5,966 nt of DNA from an uncultured Clostridia bacterium (GTDB taxonomy: Bacteria > Bacillota > Clostridia > Oscillospirales > Acutalibacteraceae): the NCBI GenBank assembly GCA_945224895.1, contig CALYNW010000071.1, positions 1 through 5,966 of the forward strand. Direction: 5' to 3'. Every line of letters begins with the position of its first letter. The stretch's first letter is position 1. Below are positions 1-5,716 of this stretch, in pieces. The notes below the pieces were generated by a model. It worked only from the letters and a program-made list of their open reading frames with translations, was not told where the DNA came from and ran no database searches. Position numbers and translations under genes: made by a program.

Positions 1-27
1 GCTTGCACATCGTTATGATATGCAAGC
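1..27 (-). terminator. Candidate terminator hairpin after the EF-G-like gene
   Basis: The arms GCTTGCA (1-7) and TGCAAGC (21-27) pair perfectly. After one mismatch (C8 opposite A20), ATC (9-11) pairs with GAT (17-19), leaving a GTTAT loop. The hairpin starts 13 bases beyond the stop codon of the minus-strand GTPase gene, where an intrinsic terminator is expected. The U-tract that would prove it would lie left of position 1 and is not visible, so the stem is seen but its role is inferred. Confidence 0.5.
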
Positions 28-40
28 CTTTATGAATGCT

Positions 41-2092
41 TTATTCATTATTCGCTTCTGAAATTATACGCTGTGAGATATGCTCGGGTACTCTTTCATA
101 TCTTGCAAATTCCGTTGTAAAGGAGCCCCTGCCCTGAGTAATCTGTCTCATTGATGTGGAGAAGGTTGTCATTTCGGAATCGGGAACCTCGGCAAGGATT
201 TCCTGAGTACCGTCTGAGTTCGGAGTCATACCGAGAACTCTGCCACGTCTTCTGTTGATGTCGCCTATGATATCACCCATAGCCTCGTCATTAACAGTTG
301 CTTTCAGCGTAACAATCGGCTCAAGGAGTACAGGAATAGCATTTGAAATACCTTCCTTAAATGCAAGTGCTGCTGCCATTTTAAAGCTCATTTCACTTGA
401 ATCTACAGGGTGGTATGATCCGTCAAACAGTGTAGCCTTAACGCCAACCATAGGATATCCTGCAAGCACACCCTTTTCCATACATTCATTAAGTCCTTTT
501 TCAACAGCAGGGAAGAAGTTTTTAGGTACTGCACCGCCTACAACTCTTTCAGCGAATACAAGCTTTTCTGTGTCAAACGGCTCAAATTCAATGAATACAT
601 CACCGAACTGACCGTGACCGCCACTCTGCTTTTTATGTCTGCCCTGAGCAGTAACCTTCTTTGTAATTGTCTCTCTGTATGCAACCTTTGGAGATTCTAA
701 TTCAGCCTCAACGCCGAATTTATCCTTAAGTCTTGAAACGGCAACATCAAGCTGCTGTTCGCCCAAGCCTGCAATAATCTGCTGGTGAGTTTCTGTATTG
801 TTGGTAAATGTAAGAGACGGGTCCTCCTCACAAAGCCTTGAAAGTCCCGAAGCAACCTTTTCCTCTTCACCCTTCTTAGCGGCTTTAATAGCCATTTTAT
901 ATGTAGCTGTTGGAACTGTAACACCGTCAAGCTTAACTATGCAGTTAGGAGAGCAAAGCGTATCACCTGTTTCAAAACCGCCAAGCTTTGTAATAGCACC
1001 GATGTCGCCTGCGCAAAGCTCACTTGCGTCAATCTGCTTAGCACCGAAGGTTTTTATTATCTTACCCATTCTTTCCTCATTGCCTGTAGACGCATTGAAA
1101 GCAGGAGAAGAAGCAGTAATTTTACCGCTTATTACCTTGAAATAGCTGAGCTTTCCGATAAACGGGTCAGCAACCGTCTTGAAGCAAACAGCGGCAAGAG
1201 GTCCATTATCGTCAGGAGTAAGCTCCACTGGCTCGCCGTTAGCGTCGGCGGCATATTCGGATGCAGGAGACGGACAAACATCTGTGATGAAATCAAGAAG
1301 TAAATCGCAAGCTTCTCCTGTGATACCTGATAAAGCGAATACAGGAATAATGGAGCCGTCGGCAACGCCGATTCTAAGTCCCTTAATTTTTTCCTCCTTA
1401 GTAAGCTCCTCACCCTCAAAATATTTTTCCATCAGTTCTTCGTCTGTGGAAGCAACAGCCTCGGCAAAAACAGCCTTGATGGCATCAAATCTGCCTTGGT
1501 CGTCATGAATTTGGTCGGTCTCTTTTTTTGATGTGCCATTATATTCGTAGGTTTTACCGTCAATCATATTATAGTAAGCCTTAACCTTGCCGTCTGAAAT
1601 AACAGGAACTACGATAGGGCATACCTGAGTGCCGAACTTTGCAACAATGCCGTTAAAGCTCTTGTAGAAATCGGCTCTGTCATCATCCATTTTAGTAGTG
1701 ACAAATATTCTTGCAAGACCTCTTGAGCCTGCATTTTTAAATGCTTTTTCTGCACCTACGGCAAGACCTGAACGTGCCGAAACTACGATAACTGCCGTAT
1801 CAGCGGCTCTGAGACCCTCTGCACTGCCCATAGCAAAATCAAACAGACCGGGAGTATCAATAATGTTTACAGTCTTATTCTTGTAGGCGGCAGAAGCAAC
1901 AGCACTGTTAATACTGATTTTTCTCTTCTTTTCCTCAGGGTCAAAGTCCGTAACGGTGTTACCGTCGGCAACCTTACCTATTCTTTCTGTTTTGCCTGCC
2001 ACATTAAGTAAAGCCTCGCACAAAGTGGTTTTGCCCTTTGAGGCGTGACCTACTATTGCAATGTTTCTTATATTATCCGCATAATTGCTCAT
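41..2092 (-). CDS. EF-G-like translational GTPase (FusA2-type paralogue of elongation factor G)
   Basis: This 683-residue protein has the full EF-G domain order: G domain (about 8-280), beta-barrel domain II (about 300-390), domain III (about 405-470), domain IV (about 474-600, with GGHGQFG at 491-497 and the tip motif YHPVDSSE around H561) and domain V, ending in an MRQITQGRGSF motif. The P-loop is GHASKGKT (15-22) and G3 is DTPG (79-82). The G domain is not canonical: the segment matching EF-G RGITI reads RKISI (57-61), the His after DTPG is Leu83, and NKMD is TKMD (133-136). From memory, clostridial EF-G-like proteins share such changes, so this is probably a paralogue rather than the main EF-G, which normally sits with rpsL, rpsG and tuf; no such genes are adjacent here. 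It should act on the ribosome in the cytoplasm, but its exact job is unknown. The start is supported by AAGGGG eight bases upstream and its own promoter. It appears monocistronic. Confidence 0.93.
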   Translation of the reverse strand: MSNYADNIRNIAIVGHASKGKTTLCEALLNVAGKTERIGKVADGNTVTDFDPEEKKRKISINSAVASAAYKNKTVNIIDTPGLFDFAMGSAEGLRAADTAVIVVSARSGLAVGAEKAFKNAGSRGLARIFVTTKMDDDRADFYKSFNGIVAKFGTQVCPIVVPVISDGKVKAYYNMIDGKTYEYNGTSKKETDQIHDDQGRFDAIKAVFAEAVASTDEELMEKYFEGEELTKEEKIKGLRIGVADGSIIPVFALSGITGEACDLLLDFITDVCPSPASEYAADANGEPVELTPDDNGPLAAVCFKTVADPFIGKLSYFKVISGKITASSPAFNASTGNEERMGKIIKTFGAKQIDASELCAGDIGAITKLGGFETGDTLCSPNCIVKLDGVTVPTATYKMAIKAAKKGEEEKVASGLSRLCEEDPSLTFTNNTETHQQIIAGLGEQQLDVAVSRLKDKFGVEAELESPKVAYRETITKKVTAQGRHKKQSGGHGQFGDVFIEFEPFDTEKLVFAERVVGGAVPKNFFPAVEKGLNECMEKGVLAGYPMVGVKATLFDGSYHPVDSSEMSFKMAAALAFKEGISNAIPVLLEPIVTLKATVNDEAMGDIIGDINRRRGRVLGMTPNSDGTQEILAEVPDSEMTTFSTSMRQITQGRGSFTTEFARYERVPEHISQRIISEANNE

Positions 2093-2121
2093 AATAAATT
2101 CCCCTTATAAAAAACTTGTAT

Positions 2122-2140
2122 TTGTGCATATTGTACAATA
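2122..2140. promoter_or_regulatory. Palindromic operator-like element, copy 1 (EF-G-like gene promoter)
   Basis: TTGTGCATATTGTACAATA contains the palindrome ATATTGTACAATAT, which extends to 2141 (2128-2141). It covers the -10 box of the EF-G-like promoter, a usual position for a repressor site. A copy identical at 18 of 19 bases lies over the -10 box of the fucosidase promoter at 3569-3587. No regulator is encoded in the window. Part of the similarity could come from both promoters using TACAAT as the -10 box. Confidence 0.4.
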
Positions 2141-2158
2141 TTTTTAAACAACAGTCAA
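2130..2158 (-). promoter_or_regulatory. Sigma-A-type promoter of the EF-G-like gene
   Basis: Read on the minus strand, TTGACT (2153-2158) is the -35 box and TACAAT (2130-2135) the -10 box, with a 17-bp spacer (2136-2152). Each box matches consensus at five of six positions. Transcription would begin near 2123, giving a leader of about 31 bases that holds the AAGGGG ribosome binding site (2101-2106). The leader is too short for a riboswitch. The -10 box lies inside the palindrome at 2128-2141. Confidence 0.72.
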
Positions 2159-2309
2159 TACTGAACAGATAATTTTAACAATTTATTTTTTGACGCATCG
2201 AATTGCTTTTTGTCATTTTGCAGTGTACTGCGATTTTTACAGTAAAACAACTTCATCGACATATTTTTTGCGATGTTCAAAATAATTTAATTTGGTTGTA
2301 ACATTTTGT
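2159..2309. other. Non-coding spacer between the divergent promoters
   Basis: About 150 bp of AT-rich DNA lies between the two promoters and holds no convincing gene. Two small inverted repeats are visible: GCAGT-GT-ACTGC (2220-2231) and CATCG-12 bp-CGATG (2254-2275). CATCGA also occurs at 2196-2201. They could be regulator sites or chance. Confidence 0.4.
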
Positions 2310-2338
2310 TTCTTACCAATTCTTATTTATGGGATAAT
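2310..2338 (+). promoter_or_regulatory. Likely extended -10 promoter of the small P-loop gene
   Basis: GATAAT (2333-2338) is preceded by TGG (2330-2332), fitting the TGn extension of an extended -10 promoter. The best -35 at 17-bp spacing is TTCTTA (2310-2315), which matches consensus at only three positions, so the extension would have to compensate. Transcription would start near 2345, giving a leader of about 36 bases ending in the ribosome binding site at 2363-2371. Confidence 0.5.
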
Positions 2339-2380
2339 ATTGAATTAAAGTAAAAATAAAACAAGAAGGGGTATGCTGAT

Positions 2381-2782
2381 ATGGTAGAATATATCACAGG
2401 AATTAACGGCACGGGAAAATCAAGGATTTTGTCGGAAGCGGCAATTTGTACGGCTATGAGTAGTAAGGGTAATGTGATTTATGTTGACAGCTCAGATAAG
2501 CTTTCGCTTGCACTTCCTGCATCAATCAGGCTTATTAATGCATCGGATTATGAAATCGGCAGTGCCTCGGCTCTGTACGGATTTTTAACAGGACTGTGCG
2601 TAAGCGACTATGATTTAACAGATGTTTTTGTTGATTCCACGCTTGAATTGATTTCAAATAAGGATACTGAAATAACCGACTTTATGGAAATAATGTCTAA
2701 GCTTTCGGACCGTACAGGTGTGGATTTTCATTTCTCTGTTATTGATGATTATGAAAGAGAGCCTGTTTGTTATACTGTTTAA
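2381..2782 (+). CDS. Small P-loop NTPase-like protein of unknown function (133 aa)
   Basis: I do not recognise the family. A Walker A motif, GINGTGKS (7-14), follows a short N-terminal beta strand (VEYIT). A hydrophobic strand ending in Asp, VFVD (82-85), is a plausible Walker B. There is no ABC signature (LSGGQ type), no transmembrane segment and no signal peptide, so a soluble nucleotide-binding protein is likely. At 133 residues it is much shorter than a typical RecA- or ABC-type ATPase core, so it may be a minimal domain or need a partner. The start is well supported: AAGAAGGGG (2363-2371) ends nine bases before the ATG. It has its own promoter, diverges from the EF-G-like gene and ends before the bidirectional terminator, so it appears monocistronic. 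The nucleotide-binding call is fairly secure; the biological role is unknown. Confidence 0.85.
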   Translation: MVEYITGINGTGKSRILSEAAICTAMSSKGNVIYVDSSDKLSLALPASIRLINASDYEIGSASALYGFLTGLCVSDYDLTDVFVDSTLELISNKDTEITDFMEIMSKLSDRTGVDFHFSVIDDYEREPVCYTV

Positions 2783-2820
2783 ATAAGATTTTCATTTTTA
2801 TATTTCCATTTTTCCTTCTA

Positions 2821-2862
2821 AAATCAAAAGCTGTCTCGTTTAATTGAGACAGCTTTTGATTT
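2821..2862. terminator. Bidirectional intrinsic terminator between convergent genes
   Basis: A perfect 17-bp inverted repeat, AAATCAAAAGCTGTCTC (2821-2837) and GAGACAGCTTTTGATTT (2846-2862), encloses the 8-base loop GTTTAATT. The GC-rich part AGCTGTCTC is flanked by A-rich and T-rich arms, so on either strand the transcript is a stable stem ending in a U-rich stretch. It lies 38 bases after the P-loop gene stop and six bases beyond the stop of the kinase-like gene, so it can serve both. Confidence 0.88.
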
Positions 2863-2868
2863 GCCGTT

Positions 2869-3477
2869 TTATTTGAATTTTGTGTTTACATAATGGGAAA
2901 TTAAGTCTACCGTACCGTCAATACCGATACGTGAAACATCTATTGATAAATCATATGTAGATGCGTCTCCCCATTTTTTATCACTGTAAAAGTTATGAAA
3001 TCTTGCTCTTTTTTTGTCAACCGCTTTAAGCTCCTTGGCGGCACTTTTACCCTCAAGACCGTATAACTTATTAATTCTGTCCTTTCTGAATTCCTCGTCA
3101 GCGTGAAGAAATACCGTGAACAAATTAGGATAGTCCTGCAAAATATAATCTGCACATCTGCCGACTATGATACAGCTACCCTCCTGTGCAAATTTTTTTA
3201 TAGTGTCAAACTGATATTGAAACACTTGGTCCTCCAAGGAAATACCGTTTCCCGAAACGCCTGTAATTCCGTCTGTTGACATATTATAAAGAAAGCTTCT
3301 TGTAGGTCTTTCATCATAAAAGGAGAATATACCTTCGTCAAAGCCGCTGTCCTTTGCGGCTCTTTTTATGATTTCTTTATCAAGATAAGGTATACCGAGT
3401 ATTTTTGAAAGCTCAGCGGCAATTTCGTGTGCACCGCAGCCAAACTGTCTGCCTATGGAAATAATATAATTTTTCAT
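2869..3477 (-). CDS. Cytidylate kinase-like family protein (Cytidylate_kin2 type)
   Basis: This 202-residue soluble protein opens with the signature of the cytidylate-kinase-like family: beta strand YIISI, then GRQFGCGAHEI (9-19), where the family usually has GRQYGSGGREI. Further family-like features are the LGIPYLDKEII segment (27-37), IVGRCADYIL (104-113) and a basic helical stretch (about 150-168) like the kinase lid. The P-loop lacks the canonical lysine: Ala16 and His17 stand where GKS would be. From memory this is usual in the family, so it need not be a true CMP kinase; the substrate is unknown. The main Cmk normally has a standard GSGKS loop and lies elsewhere. The start is supported by AAGGGGG just upstream and by a promoter with a perfect TATAAT. 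The gene is divergent from the fucosidase and shares its promoter region, but a functional link is not evident. Confidence 0.88.
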   Translation of the reverse strand: MKNYIISIGRQFGCGAHEIAAELSKILGIPYLDKEIIKRAAKDSGFDEGIFSFYDERPTRSFLYNMSTDGITGVSGNGISLEDQVFQYQFDTIKKFAQEGSCIIVGRCADYILQDYPNLFTVFLHADEEFRKDRINKLYGLEGKSAAKELKAVDKKRARFHNFYSDKKWGDASTYDLSIDVSRIGIDGTVDLISHYVNTKFK

Positions 3478-3534
3478 AAAATAACCCCCTTATATATTTA
3501 TGCAAGATGTCAGACTGATTATTTGTGTATGTAT

Positions 3535-3563
3535 ATTATATCATAAAAGGATTATACTTGCAA
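3535..3563 (-). promoter_or_regulatory. Promoter of the cytidylate kinase-like gene, sharing its -35 with the fucosidase promoter
   Basis: On the minus strand, TTGCAA (3558-3563) lies 17 bp from a perfect TATAAT (3535-3540). Transcription would begin near 3528, giving a leader of about 51 bases with an AAGGGGG ribosome binding site. The -35 matches consensus at four of six positions. TTGCAA is its own reverse complement, so the same six base pairs also serve the promoter facing the other way. Confidence 0.65.
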
Positions 3564-3586
3564 TTTTATTGTGTATATTGTACAAT
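3558..3586 (+). promoter_or_regulatory. Promoter of the fucosidase-aldolase operon
   Basis: TTGCAA (3558-3563) and TACAAT (3581-3586) are separated by 17 bp. The -10 box matches consensus at five of six positions. It ends six bases before the fucosidase ATG, so transcription should start at or within a base or two of 3593, the first base of the start codon. The -10 box lies inside the TATTGTACAATA palindrome. Confidence 0.62.
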
Positions 3587-3587
3587 A
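3569..3587. promoter_or_regulatory. Palindromic operator-like element, copy 2 (fucosidase promoter)
   Basis: TTGTGTATATTGTACAATA differs at one base from the element at 2122-2140. Its core TATTGTACAATA (3576-3587) is a perfect palindrome over the -10 box of the fucosidase promoter. A partial copy, TTGTGTAT, lies at 3523-3530 beside the predicted start point of the divergent kinase-like transcript. Binding here would block fucosidase transcription. The regulator is not in the window. Confidence 0.42.
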
Positions 3588-3592
3588 AAAAT

Positions 3593-5680
3593 ATGAAAAA
3601 TTTACTTTACTATACTAAAAAAGCAAAATATTTTGAAGAGGCGTTACCTGTTGGAAACGGTCGTATAGGCGGTCTCGTATTCGGCAATCTGAAAAAGGAG
3701 AGAATTGCATTAAACGAGGACAGTCTTTGGTCGGGATATCCAAAGGATTTGAATAAAAAGGATGCCGGAAAATATCTAGACTCTGTAAGAGAAGCAATTT
3801 TTAACAAGGATTATAAGAAAGCAAAGGAGATATTGAATAAGGATATGCACGGCCATTGGTCAGAGGCGTACCTTCCCTTTGGTGACCTTGTAATCGAGTA
3901 TTCGGGCGTGTCAAAAAAAGGCTATGCCCGTACCCTTAATCTTGAAACAGGCGTTGCCTGTGTGGAGGCTGACGGCTTTAAGGAAACTGTTTTTGTTTCA
4001 CATCCTGCACAACTAATGGTAATTAATATTAAGAGTGAACGAGGTGTAAGCTTTAAGGTAACTTTTGACAGTCAGCTAAAGCATACCTGCTTTAATGAGG
4101 AGGACAGCCTTGTTATGACAGGTCAGGCTCCCGAGGTTTGTATGCCACCGTATTACAATGACGGAGAACCTATTATCCAAGGCGACAGAGGTATGAAATT
4201 CTGTGGGGTTGTTAAGGTTTTAGGCGACGCAAAATTTGACGGCTCGGCAATATATGTTAATAATCAAAAGGATGTTACCCTGCTTGTATCTCTTGCCACA
4301 TCATTTGTGGATTTTCAGTCAATGCCTACTGCTGATGCAAAGGAAAGGGCATTTTCACGTTTTGAAAATGTAAAAGGCTTTGACAGGCTTTACAGAGAGC
4401 ATATTGCTGATTTTTCATCATTTTTTAACCGTGTGGAATTTACTCTTGAGGGTGGATATGACGATATGCCCACAAACAAGAGGATAAAAAGAATGAATAA
4501 AAAGGGCGACGACTATTCTCTTGTGGCGTTGCTGTTCCAGTTCGGCAGATATTTGACAATTTCAGGCTCCCGAGAGGGAACAAACGCAATGACGCTTCAG
4601 GGAATTTGGAATGTTAAGGTCAGAGCACCGTGGTCATCAAGCTATACAACAAATATTAATACCGAAATGAATTACTGGTGCACCGATATAACAAACCTGT
4701 CCGAGTGCTTTACACCGCTTGTTGATTTTGTTAAAAAGCTGTCGGTAAACGGAAAGGTTACCGCAAAGGATTACTATAAGTCAAAGGGCTTTTGTTCTCA
4801 TCATAACAGTGATATTTGGGGTGCTACATATCCTGCAGGATATCCTAAGGGTGACGGAGATTCCTGTCAGTATGCTCCGTGGTGTATGAGCTCGCCTTGG
4901 TTTTTAAATCAGCTTTACGAGCATTATCTCTACACCTGTGACGAAGATTATAAAAAGGAGCTTGTACCTCTTTTTGAGGATTGTCTTGCTTTTTATAAGG
5001 ATTTTCTCGTTGAAAAGGACGGAGAGCTTGTTACTTGTCCGTCTATAAGTCCTGAAAATAATTTTAAGGACGGCTCGGATACTATTGCTGTTACATATAT
5101 GCCGTCTATGGACAGAGAAATACTATTTGATTTCTTTGAAAATTGCAGAGAGCTTGGACTTGACGCCTCGGTTATCAGTCAGGTGAAGCCTGCCTCTGAC
5201 GGCAGAATACCCGAATGGGCTGAAGACTTTGCCGAAACAGAGGTTGAGCACAGACACGTAAGCCACCTGTATTGTATTTATCCTTCAAGATTTATTCAAA
5301 GTGATGAACTTAATAAAGCGGCTGAAAAATCTCTTGAAAAAAGAGGCTTCGGCGGTACGGGTTGGTCTTTAGGCTGGAAGGTTTGCCTTTGGGCAAGACT
5401 CAGAAACGGGGAGAATGCCTACAGACTTATTAAGCAACAGCTTACATATATCAACCCTGCCGTAAAATACCACAGGGGTGGCGGCTCATATCCTAATTTG
5501 TTTGACGCCCACCCGCCTTTTCAAATCGACGGAAACTTCGGTGTAACGGCAGGAATTGCCGAAATGCTTAAAAATGAGGCACTGCCGAAGGAGTGGTCGG
5601 GAAAAATCAAAGGCATTAAAGCCTATGGTAATAAGGAAATTTCCTACACATTCAAAAACGGCAAAAAAATTTCAAAATAA
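3593..5680 (+). CDS. Glycoside hydrolase family 95 alpha-L-fucosidase, cytoplasmic
   Basis: This inverting fucosidase should release L-fucose, typically alpha-1,2-linked, from glycans such as mucin or milk oligosaccharides. The 695 residues show the GH95 layout: an N-terminal beta domain ([12 protein letters not shown] at 16-27, NEDSLWSG at 41-48), then an (alpha/alpha)6 barrel with LQGIWN (335-340), NINTEMNYW from 354, HHNSDIWG from 403, HRHVSHLY, and QIDGNFG near the end. Residues matching the known catalytic set of Bifidobacterium AfcA are present: Asn354 and Asn356, Glu488 in SPEN (general acid) and Asp646 in QIDGNFG. The frame stays open upstream to 3500, but that stretch is promoter DNA; the ATG at 3593 gives the normal GH95 N-terminus. 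With this start there is no signal peptide, so the enzyme acts on imported sugars. No Shine-Dalgarno site precedes it. Only 49 residues follow Asp646, so the C-terminal beta domain seems short. A few GH95 members prefer L-galactosides, so the exact substrate is inferred. Confidence 0.93.
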   Translation: MKNLLYYTKKAKYFEEALPVGNGRIGGLVFGNLKKERIALNEDSLWSGYPKDLNKKDAGKYLDSVREAIFNKDYKKAKEILNKDMHGHWSEAYLPFGDLVIEYSGVSKKGYARTLNLETGVACVEADGFKETVFVSHPAQLMVINIKSERGVSFKVTFDSQLKHTCFNEEDSLVMTGQAPEVCMPPYYNDGEPIIQGDRGMKFCGVVKVLGDAKFDGSAIYVNNQKDVTLLVSLATSFVDFQSMPTADAKERAFSRFENVKGFDRLYREHIADFSSFFNRVEFTLEGGYDDMPTNKRIKRMNKKGDDYSLVALLFQFGRYLTISGSREGTNAMTLQGIWNVKVRAPWSSSYTTNINTEMNYWCTDITNLSECFTPLVDFVKKLSVNGKVTAKDYYKSKGFCSHHNSDIWGATYPAGYPKGDGDSCQYAPWCMSSPWFLNQLYEHYLYTCDEDYKKELVPLFEDCLAFYKDFLVEKDGELVTCPSISPENNFKDGSDTIAVTYMPSMDREILFDFFENCRELGLDASVISQVKPASDGRIPEWAEDFAETEVEHRHVSHLYCIYPSRFIQSDELNKAAEKSLEKRGFGGTGWSLGWKVCLWARLRNGENAYRLIKQQLTYINPAVKYHRGGGSYPNLFDAHPPFQIDGNFGVTAGIAEMLKNEALPKEWSGKIKGIKAYGNKEISYTFKNGKKISK

Positions 5681-5690
5681 TATATAGTTA

Positions 5691-5705
5691 TACAATTTAT
5701 TGTAC
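5691..5705. repeat. Inverted half-sites in the fucosidase-aldolase gap
   Basis: TACAAT (5691-5696) and ATTGTA (5699-5704) form an inverted repeat with a two-base centre, just ahead of the GGAGG ribosome binding site (5706-5710). They are the half-sites of the promoter palindrome TATTGTACAATA in everted order, and TATTGTAC (5698-5705) is an exact 8-base match to part of it. It could be a regulator site or a weak hairpin near the ribosome binding site. No terminator is seen in this 36-bp gap, so the two genes are probably co-transcribed. Confidence 0.35.
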
Positions 5706-5716
5706 GGAGGTATCGT

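Noticed and set aside
255..1886. Several open frames of 60-118 codons on both strands inside the EF-G-like gene.
   Set aside because: They lie wholly within a full-length, domain-complete gene, show no recognisable motifs, and are shadows of its codon pattern.
41..2092. EF-G-like gene as a tetracycline-resistance ribosomal protection protein (TetM/TetO type).
   Set aside because: The motifs and overall pattern fit EF-G-like proteins (FusA2 type), with a domain IV tip of YHPVDSSE like EF-G; nothing points to a resistance protein.
2373..2387. A four-codon reading frame (ATG at 2373) overlapping the start of the small P-loop gene, possibly a leader peptide.
   Set aside because: Its ATG lies one base after the GGGG of the ribosome binding site, too close for initiation, while the ATG at 2381 has ideal spacing.
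2821..2862. The long inverted repeat as a mobile-element end or CRISPR-like repeat.
   Set aside because: It is a single copy between convergent genes, with GC-rich stem core and A/T-rich flanks, which fits a bidirectional terminator fully.
2940..3155. A 71-codon open frame on the minus strand within the kinase-like gene.
   Set aside because: It is a shifted frame inside a gene with clear family motifs and its own ribosome binding site.
3500..3592. Upstream in-frame extension of the fucosidase from an ATG at 3500, giving a hydrophobic N-terminus that looks like a signal or membrane segment.
   Set aside because: The stretch covers both divergent promoters and the palindrome, has no ribosome binding site, and the conserved GH95 N-terminus begins at 3593. 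The hydrophobicity comes from translating AT-rich promoter DNA.
3610..3807. Two minus-strand open frames opposite the start of the fucosidase.
   Set aside because: They are antisense shadows over the conserved GH95 N-terminal domain, with no family features.
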